A stretch of DNA of 18,497 nucleotides from contig DFXX01000083.1 of NCBI GenBank assembly GCA_002381765.1, positions 14,355 through 32,851 of the forward strand, in the 5' to 3' direction. The stretch is from Bacteriovoracaceae bacterium UBA4097. GTDB lineage: Bacteria; Bdellovibrionota; Bacteriovoracia; Bacteriovoracales; Bacteriovoracaceae. Under the pieces are notes generated by a model. That model ran no database searches and was not told the DNA's origin. It worked only from the letters and a program-made list of their open reading frames with translations. Below, one piece after another: positions 6,894-13,836 of the stretch; positions within the stretch are counted from its first letter, which is position 1; each line of letters begins with the position of its first letter. The position numbers and the translations under genes are program-made.

Positions 6894-8600
6894 TTAAATA
6901 CTTAAACTCTTCTTTGGGCTCTTTCCGACGTAGTATTCGAAGAAGATTTTGCTCGCAAAGTAAGAAGTGTAAACGGTTGTCAGGATACCGATCAAAAGAG
7001 TCACGGCAAATCCACGAACCGGACCAGTACCAAAGTTCAAGAGACATAGACCAGCAAGAGCAGTTGTTAAGTTGGCATCGAGGATGGTCCAGAAGGCCTT
7101 ACTAAAACCAGTTGAAACTGCTTCATAAGGAGTGAGACCCGCTTTAAGTTCTTCACGAATACGCTCATAAATAATGATGTTACCATCCACAGCCATACCA
7201 ACAGTAAGAGCAATACCGGCAATCCCTGGAAGAGAAAGAGTAGCACCAACAGCGATAAGAATAGTAAGAGTGAACAACACGTTCATAAGAATAGTTACGC
7301 AAGCAATGAAACCAGAAGCTTTATAGTAAAGAATCATGAAGGCAAATACCAGGAAGGCACCTACGATACCGGCCACTTCCGCCTTCTCGATAGCATCAGC
7401 TCCCAGAGAAGGACCTACGATTCTTTGCTCTTCAAATATAAGCTCAACCGGAAGAGCACCTGCCCGAAGAACCAGGGCAAGATCCCGGGCCTCGGCCATA
7501 ACAGTAGTATAATCCCCAGTTCCTAAAGTAATCTGGGCCGATCCTCCGGCAATCTTTCCCTGAATAACAGGGGCCGAGAATACGTTTCCATCAAGAACGA
7601 TAGCTAAACGCTTACCGATATTTTTACCTGTGATTTCTTCAAAGATCCGAGCACCGCTCGCCTTAAAATCTAGCGCCACGTATGGACGGTTTTGCTCCTG
7701 ATCGATACGCACACTGGCTTCCTGAAGCTCTTCACCAGTTAAGCTGGTAGCAGCTTCAATGAGATAAGGCTCAAGATTGGTAATCTCATTAGTGTTTCTG
7801 TTAGTAGTCTTAGCAAAAGCTATTTCATAGCCTTTAGGGAGATCATTTTTCAGATACTCATTAACTGAAGCCACGTAGTTAGAGAAACGCTCACCTTTTT
7901 TAAACTCAATGCCAGAAGTCTTAACTTTCTCCAACCAGTCATTAAGGGCCATAGGAGGAATTTCATCATTAACGAATTTGAATTCTAGCTTAGCTGTCTT
8001 ACCGATCAGCTCCTTAGCGCGGTCAATATCCTTAACCCCTGGAAGCTGAACCACTACTCTATCAGATCCTTGAGAGACAATTTCCGGCTCTGTAACACCA
8101 AACTCATCGATACGGTTACGAATAACTTCGATAGATTTTGAAAGAGCTGTCTCTTCAATTTCCTGAATATAATCTCTACCTAAACCATAGGTAAGAGTTC
8201 TGCCGTTATCGGCAGTGATGCGAAGTGGATAGCTGAAGAACTCTCTGATTTTGGCCTTCGCTGCACTTACATCGCTCTCTTTAGTAATCACGATTGAGTG
8301 CTTAGGATCTCTTACATTACTAGCGTCGGCATCCCCCAAAGTAGATTCAATACCGGCATCAGTGAGTACCGACTGAACCTTCCTGGCGTATCCCACTACT
8401 TCATCCCGGTAGACCTTATTGAAGTCGATACCTAAGACCATGTAAAGGCCACCTTGAAGATCAAGTCCGAGATTGATTTTTCGCTCAACCGGAAACGAAC
8501 TTTTCTCATCTAGATTAAAAAGTGTTGGAGTAACGGTCATTGCCGCTATTAAGACCAACACCAGCATAGAACTAAAACGAAACCACCATCCCTTGGCCAT
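6894..8600 (-). CDS. secD: Protein translocase subunit SecD
   Basis: SecD of about 568 residues, partner of SecF in the Sec accessory complex. TM1 (about 8-26) is followed by LGLDLQGG (about 44-51), the family signature, and a large periplasmic region with DEFGVTEPEI and VVQLPG. The P1-head/base region ends near 395 with GPSLGADAIEKAE. Five membrane helices follow, containing GIALTVGMAVDGNIIIYERI (about 455-475), whose aspartate belongs to the proton pathway, and ANLTTALAGLCLLNFGTGPVRGFA. The ATG at 8600 is preferred to the in-frame GTG at 8606 because GGAG sits five bases before it and overlaps the GTG. Length fits SecD from delta-proteobacterial-type lineages. The gene leads its own transcript, behind a terminator and a candidate promoter. 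Confidence 0.97.
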   Translation of the reverse strand: MAKGWWFRFSSMLVLVLIAAMTVTPTLFNLDEKSSFPVERKINLGLDLQGGLYMVLGIDFNKVYRDEVVGYARKVQSVLTDAGIESTLGDADASNVRDPKHSIVITKESDVSAAKAKIREFFSYPLRITADNGRTLTYGLGRDYIQEIEETALSKSIEVIRNRIDEFGVTEPEIVSQGSDRVVVQLPGVKDIDRAKELIGKTAKLEFKFVNDEIPPMALNDWLEKVKTSGIEFKKGERFSNYVASVNEYLKNDLPKGYEIAFAKTTNRNTNEITNLEPYLIEAATSLTGEELQEASVRIDQEQNRPYVALDFKASGARIFEEITGKNIGKRLAIVLDGNVFSAPVIQGKIAGGSAQITLGTGDYTTVMAEARDLALVLRAGALPVELIFEEQRIVGPSLGADAIEKAEVAGIVGAFLVFAFMILYYKASGFIACVTILMNVLFTLTILIAVGATLSLPGIAGIALTVGMAVDGNIIIYERIREELKAGLTPYEAVSTGFSKAFWTILDANLTTALAGLCLLNFGTGPVRGFAVTLLIGILTTVYTSYFASKIFFEYYVGKSPKKSLSI

Positions 8601-8605
8601 GTACA

Positions 8606-8609
8606 CTCC
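8606..8609 (-). promoter_or_regulatory. Ribosome-binding site deciding the secD start
   Basis: GGAG on the minus strand lies five bases from the ATG at 8600. It overlaps the upstream in-frame GTG (8604-8606), which therefore cannot use it. Confidence 0.6.
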
Positions 8610-8650
8610 GTATCTTTTAGAGGTTTTTGAAGAAAAAACTAATTCGAAAA

Positions 8651-8679
8651 ATTTTAAACAATTTAAAGGGTTTGAGCAA
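8651..8679 (-). promoter_or_regulatory. Candidate housekeeping promoter for secD-secF
   Basis: On the minus strand TTGCTC (8674-8679) and TAAAAT (8651-8656) are separated by exactly 17 bases, a good sigma-70 arrangement. The site sits between the tatA terminator and the secD start, where a promoter would be needed. The -10 is about 50 bases before the start codon. Confidence 0.45.
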
Positions 8680-8724
8680 TGATAACGACGCTCTTAGTAT
8701 TTGCGGTTCGCGTTATTAAAGGGC

Positions 8725-8754
8725 AAAAAAAAAGGGGAAGCGAACTTCCCCTTT
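8725..8754 (-). terminator. Rho-independent terminator after tatA
   Basis: AAAGGGGAAG (8731-8740) pairs perfectly with CTTCCCCTTT (8745-8754) around a CGAA loop. On the minus strand the stem runs into about nine T (the A-run at 8725-8733). It starts two bases after the tatA stop and separates tgt-yajC-tatA from secD-secF. Confidence 0.92.
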
Positions 8755-8756
8755 CA

Positions 8757-9026
8757 TTATGATGGTTTTTCTTCTTTAAGAGGCTTTTTCTCGTCCTGAT
8801 CACTCTCAGACGCGATAATTTTTTCCTCTTTCTCCTCAATAGCAGGAGGTGCTGGCTCCTGATGGGCAGCCTCCTGCATAGAGTCCGTGAAACCCTTAGC
8901 AGCTTTTTGGAATTCGCGAATCCCTTGACCCAGACCCTTGGCAAGCTCAGGAAGCTTCTTAGGCCCGATAAAGATCAAGGCTATTATCAAAACGAGGATG
9001 ATCTCCCCAAATCCCAATCCAAACAT
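8757..9026 (-). CDS. tatA: Twin-arginine translocase subunit TatA
   Basis: An 89-residue TatA/TatE-type protein, which oligomerises to let folded twin-arginine substrates cross the inner membrane. It has the canonical plan: a short periplasmic start and a membrane helix (about 6-20, GEIILVLIIALIFI), the hinge GPKKLPELAKGLG, an amphipathic helix containing GIREFQKA (about 35-42), and a flexible Glu/Lys-rich tail (about 50-89). The FIGPKKLPEL hinge and GIREF point to TatA rather than TatB. It starts three bases after the yajC stop, with only a weak AAAGAAG ribosome-binding site overlapping the yajC end, so translation may be coupled. No tatB or tatC is in the window. Confidence 0.93.
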   Translation of the reverse strand: MFGLGFGEIILVLIIALIFIGPKKLPELAKGLGQGIREFQKAAKGFTDSMQEAAHQEPAPPAIEEKEEKIIASESDQDEKKPLKEEKPS

Positions 9027-9029
9027 ATT

Positions 9030-9365
9030 TTACTTCTTTGTTGGCTCAGCAAATAGTTGTGAAGTAGATCCACCGATATGGCTCTTAAGAACCTTCAAGC
9101 GAGTTCCACCTTCGACTTCCAATGTTACTACTTTTTCGGCTATGCCGGTAATTTTTCCTAAAATTCCTGATTTTGTATAAACCTCATCACCATGGGAAAG
9201 CTTAGTGAGAAAATTCTGCTCTTCCTGAATACGCTTCTTCTGAGGACGGATCATGAGAAAATACATGACCAAAAATATAAGAACAAACGGGATGAAAGAG
9301 ACAAATGGTGACTGAGTAGCACCGGCCGGGGCCTGCGCATAGGCGCTAGAGATTAGATCAAACAT
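9030..9365 (-). CDS. yajC: Preprotein translocase subunit YajC
   Basis: A 111-residue single-span protein that joins SecD and SecF in the holotranslocon. The N-terminus reads MFDLISSAYAQ, then a membrane helix (about 22-40) ends in MIRPQKKR, the YajC signature. The cytoplasmic part carries the usual LTKLSHGDEVYTKSGILGKI pattern (about 55-75) and ends in a short polar tail. AAGGA lies about six bases before the ATG. It starts 12 bases after the tgt stop, so the two genes are almost certainly co-transcribed, as in many bacteria. Confidence 0.96.
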   Translation of the reverse strand: MFDLISSAYAQAPAGATQSPFVSFIPFVLIFLVMYFLMIRPQKKRIQEEQNFLTKLSHGDEVYTKSGILGKITGIAEKVVTLEVEGGTRLKVLKSHIGGSTSQLFAEPTKK

Positions 9366-9377
9366 AGATTTCCTTTT

Positions 9378-10490
9378 TTATTCCCAACGGTTAGAAGTGT
9401 AATTGTTATAAAATGTCTGGTAATAATCGTCAAATTTCCCTTCAAAAATAGCGGCCCTCGCCCCTTTTACCATCTGAAGATAGAAGTGAATATTGTGATA
9501 ACTGATTAGCTGTCCCGCGAGATACTCCCCAACGTTAAATAAGTGCCGGATATAACTTCGAGAATACCGCACGCACACCTGGCAAGAGCACTCAGGATCT
9601 GGTGCCCCCCCGTCTTCTAAGAAGCGGGCCTTCTTAATATTAAGCGGTCCATGGGTAGTTAAGAATTGACCGTTTCGTGCATTCCTAGTTGGAAGCACAC
9701 AGTCAAACATATCCAGCCCTGCCTTAATCCCATTTAAAACATCCAATGGTTTTCCCACACCCATAAGGTAGCGCGGCTTCTCCTTAGGCATAAGCGGAAC
9801 AAAACGACGGCAGAAGTCCACCATCTCCTCATTCTTCTCCCCCACCGAGAGACCACCCAGGGCGTAGCCATCAAAATCAAGTTCAATCAGTCCCTGCATG
9901 CTTTCAAAGCGCAGATCCTGATGAAGACCCCCTTGGATAATTCCAAAGAGATGCTGATGCTCTTTGAGCTCCACACTCTTGCAACGTCGGGCCCAACGAT
10001 GAGTGAGCTCCATACTGGTGCGAAGAGTTTCTTTTGTGGCCGGAAGCTTCGGACACTCATCAAAGGCCATGACAATATCAGAGCCCAGTGCGCGCTGAAT
10101 CTGCATGGATTTCTCAGGCGTAATCAAGTGCTTCATGCCATCGATATGAGACTGAAAGGTCACCCCTTCTTCTGTGAGCTTATTGATATCCGAGAGAGAA
10201 AAAACCTGATAGCCACCGGAGTCGGTCAGTATCGGCTTATCCCAACTCATAAACTTATGAAGCCCACCCATCTTCTCGATAAGCTCATGCCCTGGACGCA
10301 GAAACAAATGATAGGTATTTCCCAGAATAATCTGGGCCTCGAGGCGCTCTAGATCTTCCTGCCACAGAGTCTTAACCGAAGCTCTTGTCCCCACAGGCAT
10401 AAAGATAGGAGTTTCGATAACTCCATGAGAAGTAACAATTCGACCCGCACGGGCCTCGCCAGAAGTGGCTTCAAGTTGATAAAATGACAT
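9378..10490 (-). CDS. tgt: tRNA-guanine transglycosylase
   Basis: Tgt (370 residues, normal length) exchanges guanine 34 for the queuosine precursor preQ1 in tRNAs with GUN anticodons. All key parts are present: D90 in LTDSGGYQ (general base), the GIIQGG loop (about 183-188), LGGLSVGE (211-218), the nucleophile D263 in MFDCVLPTRNARNG, and the zinc site C301, C303, C306 and H332. The enzyme should be active. I see no purine-rich ribosome-binding site before the ATG (the preceding bases are TTTGCCGCC), so initiation is unusual or the leader is very short. It heads the tgt-yajC-tatA unit. QueA, the next enzyme in the pathway, lies about 630 bases upstream on the same strand but is separated by two opposite-strand genes. 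Confidence 0.98.
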   Translation of the reverse strand: MSFYQLEATSGEARAGRIVTSHGVIETPIFMPVGTRASVKTLWQEDLERLEAQIILGNTYHLFLRPGHELIEKMGGLHKFMSWDKPILTDSGGYQVFSLSDINKLTEEGVTFQSHIDGMKHLITPEKSMQIQRALGSDIVMAFDECPKLPATKETLRTSMELTHRWARRCKSVELKEHQHLFGIIQGGLHQDLRFESMQGLIELDFDGYALGGLSVGEKNEEMVDFCRRFVPLMPKEKPRYLMGVGKPLDVLNGIKAGLDMFDCVLPTRNARNGQFLTTHGPLNIKKARFLEDGGAPDPECSCQVCVRYSRSYIRHLFNVGEYLAGQLISYHNIHFYLQMVKGARAAIFEGKFDDYYQTFYNNYTSNRWE

Positions 10491-10603
10491 GGCGGCAAAG
10501 TACAGGATTTGGTGGGGTTAGTCTATATTTCAGAAGGGAAAGAAGTTTGAATCTAAGTTTTTCAACACTATCTCAGAAAGATTTTTTAGTTTAAGACCTT
10601 CAA

Positions 10604-10804
10604 ATGAGTAACAAAACTGAACTTCTTAGAAAATACGAAAAATTACTGCAGGAGGGATACTCCATTCTGCTAGTATTGGAAGAAAAGAACTTGACCGAAT
10701 CTTTCCATTTCCGCTCCCAAAAACTTCTGAATTCAATCTGGAAGATGATCTTAAAGGATTTAGAGTCTTTGCCCGATAAGAACGATGATGAATATAAAAC
10801 ATAA
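10604..10804 (+). CDS. Small unknown protein (66 residues)
   Basis: Not recognised. A highly charged, helix-prone protein without signal peptide or membrane segment; Leu/Lys/Glu patterns (LLRKYEKLLQEG and, later, KLLNSIWKMILKDLESL) suggest two amphipathic helices. There is no good ribosome-binding site, which lowers confidence. Its 3' end overlaps the next gene by 20 bases in another frame, suggesting that the two are translated together. Both lie opposite to the flanking tgt and queA genes, like a small insertion. It could be a false ORF, but its composition is protein-like. Confidence 0.5.
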   Translation: MSNKTELLRKYEKLLQEGYSILLVLEEKNLTESFHFRSQKLLNSIWKMILKDLESLPDKNDDEYKT

Positions 10805-11141
10805 ACTCGTCGATCTTCATTTTATCGCACTTCAAGTGGTAGAGACGTTACCCCATGGTCAAAGCAAGTCTTTCAATCATGGCTTCACTCACTTTATTGA
10901 GGATTTCTTTCAGCTACTTAGTGACTGCTCGATGAGCATGCAGAATGAAGACGGTACCCATGATGCTGATCTGACCATTATGCTGGAAGTGAGTTATGAT
11001 TGTTTAAAATTTAAGGCCAATAAACTACCTCCCGATGAAAGGCAGGCCTATTGGGAAGGTTGTGATTTAGCTGCAAAGTTATCTCTTGATTCTCTGTCAC
11101 TCGCTTTCGAAACAATCACCGTTAACTCTGAAGCTGCTTAG
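10785..11141 (+). CDS. Unknown cytoplasmic protein (118 residues)
   Basis: Not recognised. No signal peptide or membrane helix; mixed helical composition with several His and Cys residues (HGQSKSFNHGFTHF near 24-37, C48, C74, C93). The start is either of two adjacent ATGs (10785 or 10788); AAGA just upstream is a poor ribosome-binding site, and overlap with the 66-residue ORF suggests coupled translation. Its last 20 bases overlap the 3' end of queA tail to tail. The pair 10604-11141 interrupts what is elsewhere a continuous queA-tgt operon. A toxin-antitoxin pair was considered by size but no such family is evident. Confidence 0.68.
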   Translation: MMNIKHKLVDLHFIALQVVETLPHGQSKSFNHGFTHFIEDFFQLLSDCSMSMQNEDGTHDADLTIMLEVSYDCLKFKANKLPPDERQAYWEGCDLAAKLSLDSLSLAFETITVNSEAA

Positions 11142-12183
11142 GCTTTCTCAAGATCAACATTCCATCTCCGTAAGAAAAGAAGCGATACTTCTCCTCCACT
11201 GCAATTTTATACAATTCCAAAACTTTCTTGCGCCCGATGAGTGCACTCACCAGCATGATGAGACTCGATTTAGGCAAATGAAAATTTGTCACCATGGCAT
11301 CGATGGAATGAACGGATTTACCGGGATGAAGAAAGATGGATGTTCCCCTGAAGCCTTCACTCGGGTCAAAGTTCACTTTTTCCCCGTCCCATGAACTCTC
11401 AAGAGTTCGAAGTGTGGTGGTTCCAACTGCTACCCGGTATTTTGCCGTTTGAATTTTAGTGAGGTTCTCCGCATCGATGGTGAAGAGTTCTTCATGCATC
11501 TTATGCTCGAGAATATTTTCGGCCTTAACCGGTGCAAAGGTACCCGCACCTACATGCAGAGTCACGGTGGCGAGATCATGGCCTTTCTCTTTTAGAGAAT
11601 GAAGAAGATCCTCCGAGAAATGAAGGCCCGCTGTTGGAGCGGCGACAGATCCTGTCTCACGAGCAAAGACCGTTTGATAGGTTTTCTTATCCAAATCATC
11701 AGACTCTCCACCCCGGATGTATGGAGGAATAGGAATCTTTCCCACTTTTTCTAGGAAGGGCAGAAGCTCATCATCAGAAAGGGAGCTTGAAACAAGAAAT
11801 GTTCCATTTCCTCCAATCACCTGAAGCTTGATACTCAATCCCTCAAAGAGAAACTCATCGCCAACCTTGCGCTTACCCGAGGCGCGAATCATGGCGGGAT
11901 AAAGATTATTTTCTCTTACTAGTGAAAGCAAAAAAACTTCGGCCTCTCCCCCACTGGGCTTCTTGCCTATTAAGCGACAGGGGAAAACCTTGGAGCGGTT
12001 AAATACCAGGGTGGCCTCGGGTGGAAGAAATTTATGAATCTCGCTAAATGTTGAATGTATGATTTCGTCCCGGGCCTCGTCATAGACCATTAGTCGTGAG
12101 GAGTGGCGATCGGAAACAGGTCTTTCAGCAATAAGATTTGCCGGCAGCTCAAAATCATAGCTCGCGAGCTCAAAATCAGTCAT
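11122..12183 (-). CDS. queA: S-adenosylmethionine:tRNA ribosyltransferase-isomerase
   Basis: QueA (353 residues) transfers and isomerises the ribose of S-adenosylmethionine onto preQ1-tRNA to give epoxyqueuosine, the step after Tgt. Diagnostic segments are NRSKVFPCRLIG near the N-terminus, GGEAEVFLL, SVAAPTAGLHF, VTLHVGAGTFAPVK, VGTTTLRTLES and VTNFHLPKSSLIMLVSALIG. The ATG at 12183 is chosen because AAAGGGTGA lies eight bases upstream; the GTG at 12195, four codons earlier in frame, overlaps that site. The 3' end overlaps the convergent 118-residue gene by 20 bases. A divergent exported-protein gene starts 60 bases away, so the two promoters must share this short gap. Confidence 0.97.
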   Translation of the reverse strand: MTDFELASYDFELPANLIAERPVSDRHSSRLMVYDEARDEIIHSTFSEIHKFLPPEATLVFNRSKVFPCRLIGKKPSGGEAEVFLLSLVRENNLYPAMIRASGKRKVGDEFLFEGLSIKLQVIGGNGTFLVSSSLSDDELLPFLEKVGKIPIPPYIRGGESDDLDKKTYQTVFARETGSVAAPTAGLHFSEDLLHSLKEKGHDLATVTLHVGAGTFAPVKAENILEHKMHEELFTIDAENLTKIQTAKYRVAVGTTTLRTLESSWDGEKVNFDPSEGFRGTSIFLHPGKSVHSIDAMVTNFHLPKSSLIMLVSALIGRKKVLELYKIAVEEKYRFFSYGDGMLILRKPKQLQS

Positions 12184-12191
12184 TTTTTCAT

Positions 12192-12200
12192 TCACCCTTT
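12192..12200 (-). promoter_or_regulatory. Ribosome-binding site deciding the queA start
   Basis: AAAGGGTGA on the minus strand, a long match to the anti-Shine-Dalgarno, eight bases before the ATG at 12183. It contains part of the alternative GTG codon (12193-12195), which is therefore unlikely to be the start. Confidence 0.7.
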
Positions 12201-12209
12201 GAATATCAA

Positions 12210-12231
12210 TCTAATCCAAGTATTCTAATCC
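12210..12231. repeat. Short direct repeat in the queA divergent gap
   Basis: TCTAATCC occurs at 12210-12217 and again at 12224-12231, a period of 14 bases, inside the 60-base gap between queA and the divergent exported-protein gene. It could be a regulator site or chance. Confidence 0.3.
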
Positions 12232-12243
12232 TGGAGACAGAAT

Positions 12244-12510
12244 ATGACGATAAAACTCATCCTTCCTTTTTTATTTTTTGCTAGTGCCTATGCTCAGGAC
12301 ACCAGTCAGGAGGCGATTATTCTGAACCAGGAGATGCAATTCTTGGAAGATTCTGTAAGTAATAATACTCTAAGGAATGCGGAAGTAACTGAAGCCCCTG
12401 CTCCGGAGAGCAGAAACCGCATGGACAGTCTGGAGAGAACTTATTTTGGGGAAAGTTCGGAGGATAGTGTCACTACCCAAACAGCGGCACCTAAGCGCCG
12501 GGGTCTTTAA
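12244..12510 (+). CDS. Small exported protein of unknown function (88 residues)
   Basis: Not recognised. A clear Sec signal peptide (MTIKLILPFLFFASAYA, cleavage after residue 17) leaves a mature peptide of about 71 residues that is acidic and polar (many Glu, Ser, Thr), without cysteine, ending in KRRGL. It looks partly disordered. GGAG lies seven to eight bases before the ATG. Its stop codon shares a TTAA with the stop of the opposing 81-residue gene (four-base convergent overlap). The promoter must lie in the 60-base gap with queA. Confidence 0.68.
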   Translation: MTIKLILPFLFFASAYAQDTSQEAIILNQEMQFLEDSVSNNTLRNAEVTEAPAPESRNRMDSLERTYFGESSEDSVTTQTAAPKRRGL

Positions 12511-12752
12511 GCAAATTTCGACTGCATTTTCTCAATCAAAGCAATCACACGAGTAAGCATTTCATCTAGGTATTTCTTGGCCACTACAAAGCTTGAGTAA
12601 GTGGTAACCTGAGCAAGAATCATTTTAAAAATAGCAGAAAGCACATTGATCACCGGCTCAAGATTAAACTTCTTCATCACTAGATCAAAAAGTCCACTGG
12701 CCTCAAGAACTGTCTTCCCCTTAACTACATAGAGAGGATTCTTATTTTTCAT
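12507..12752 (-). CDS. 81-residue partner encoded with ParA
   Basis: Not recognised. A basic, mostly helical protein without signal peptide; it opens MKNKNPLYVVKGKTVLEASG and then forms long amphipathic or hydrophobic helices (about 22-75). It contains Met/Ile/Leu-rich stretches that might bind a membrane or a coiled partner. The ATG overlaps the parA stop as ATGA, and a strong AAGGAG lies eight bases upstream within parA, so stoichiometric co-expression is likely. Its position suggests an adaptor or cargo/activator protein for the ATPase, standing where a parB would normally be; it is far too short for a complete ParB and shows no ParB box. Confidence 0.72.
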   Translation of the reverse strand: MKNKNPLYVVKGKTVLEASGLFDLVMKKFNLEPVINVLSAIFKMILAQVTTYSSFVVAKKYLDEMLTRVIALIEKMQSKFA

Positions 12753-13600
12753 GATTGTAGCTCCTTCTGAACAGCTTCGGTCATGACCGTAAACTGTCTT
12801 TGTAAATCCTTGTACTCCATCGACTTATAGTGAAAGACTGACTTTCTCTGAGCAAGAGATTTACCAAACTGAACTTTATTGGTGAAGGCTTCGTGCATAG
12901 TCGCCACACCCAAAGAATCCTTAATCTTTTCCAGATCCGAAGTGGCCTGCTTTCTTCTGGTATCAAAGAGATTAGGAATATAACCCAGATTCTTGGGAGT
13001 GGAAGTGATCTCCATCTCCGCAATATCTTCTACAACCTGCTGAATATTTTTGAGTCCCTGCTCTGAGAAGCGGTCCGGCACGAAGGGATAGAGCACTCCA
13101 TCCGCTGCACAGAGAATATTTACGACCAATAGCCCTAGGGTTGGTGGGCCATCGATCACGATCACATCATACTGGGTGCGAAGCTGATATTTTTCGATAA
13201 ACTTTTTTAAGATGAGCTGCCTTGGAGCATTAATTCCGGCCACGGTTAATTCAAAGCCCGAGAGATCCTGGCCAGAAGGAAGAAGATCGATATTCTCTTC
13301 AGCCTTGATCATTACATCACTGATTAAAGTACCCGTATGGAGGGCCTTCAGTTCTTTTAGTGAATTTATAAGAAGTTGATGAATGGTCTTCCCTTCGAGT
13401 CCTTCGATTCCAAACAGGGAGCTAAAATTTCCCTGAGGGTCCATATCGATGCAAAGAACTTTCTTTCCTTGATGAGCAAAGGCATGAGCAAGATTGAAGG
13501 CCATAGTGGTCTTCCCAACTCCTCCTTTCTGATTCATCAAAGCAATGATCTTCCCGAGATTTGTCGTACTGTCTTGCTGCGGTTTGAAGAATGAAAACAT
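12749..13600 (-). CDS. ParA/MinD-family ATPase (orphan ParA)
   Basis: A 283-residue ATPase of the kind that positions DNA or protein cargo by ATP-dependent binding to the nucleoid. After a short N-terminal extension it has the deviant Walker A KGGVGKTT (25-32, signature lysine K25), DMDPQGN (52-58), and Walker B VIVIDGPPTLG (about 147-156). The C-terminal part has typical ParA order and ends without a membrane-targeting helix, so it resembles ParA/Soj more than MinD. AAGGAG lies seven bases before the ATG. No parB, gidA/gidB or parS-like repeat is near, so it is probably not the main chromosome-segregation locus; a dedicated cargo system with the coupled 81-residue protein is more likely. Confidence 0.92.
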   Translation of the reverse strand: MFSFFKPQQDSTTNLGKIIALMNQKGGVGKTTMAFNLAHAFAHQGKKVLCIDMDPQGNFSSLFGIEGLEGKTIHQLLINSLKELKALHTGTLISDVMIKAEENIDLLPSGQDLSGFELTVAGINAPRQLILKKFIEKYQLRTQYDVIVIDGPPTLGLLVVNILCAADGVLYPFVPDRFSEQGLKNIQQVVEDIAEMEITSTPKNLGYIPNLFDTRRKQATSDLEKIKDSLGVATMHEAFTNKVQFGKSLAQRKSVFHYKSMEYKDLQRQFTVMTEAVQKELQS

Positions 13601-13778
13601 ACTCCAGCTCCTTAAATGCCAACTATATTGGTCAGTATTGTCCTGTCTCCTTAATTGTCCCTGGCCCGAAAGGCTTTGTAAACCTCTGAATTCTTTAAGA
13701 TTTCATGGAGCTTCCCGACTCTTCTAGTCAGGGGGTGAGACAATCAAGCAAGAGCTATTTGCCTAAATGACATAAGTC

Positions 13779-13806
13779 TAAGGAATTTAAGCGAAAGTCC
13801 CGATAA
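13779..13806 (+). promoter_or_regulatory. Possible sigma-28-like promoter of the giant lipoprotein
   Basis: CCCGATAA (13799-13806) differs by one base from the FliA -10 GCCGATAA. A TAAG at 13779-13782 stands 16 bases upstream, one more than ideal and with one mismatch to TAAA. The start codon is 30 bases downstream, with AAGGAAGA as ribosome-binding site. Confidence 0.35.
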
Positions 13807-13836
13807 ATCCAAGGATGGATCATAAAGGAAGAGACT

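Noticed and set aside
8200..8212. Exact GCCGATAA on the minus strand inside secD
   Set aside because: It lies within the coding sequence and has no TAAA 15 bases upstream.
8663..9180. Extra ORFs on both strands over tatA
   Set aside because: They are shadows of tatA and yajC; their products are low-complexity or arginine-rich and have no supported starts.
10752..10779. TAAAG-N15-CCCGATAA, a fourth sigma-28-like match, in the 66-residue ORF
   Set aside because: Transcription would start at about the ATG of the following gene (10785), leaving no leader; the bases also encode ordinary codons.
10604..11141. Toxin-antitoxin pair
   Set aside because: Size and overlap fit, but neither protein shows a known toxin motif or DNA-binding antitoxin pattern.
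13637..13660. ATTGTCC repeated with a 17-base period upstream of parA, considered as a parS-like site
   Set aside because: It is a 7-base direct repeat, not the 16-base palindrome of parS.
13714..13736. Small hairpin (CCCGACT / AGTC-A-GGG) between parA and the giant lipoprotein
   Set aside because: Bulged, short and with no T-run on either strand; no role can be supported.
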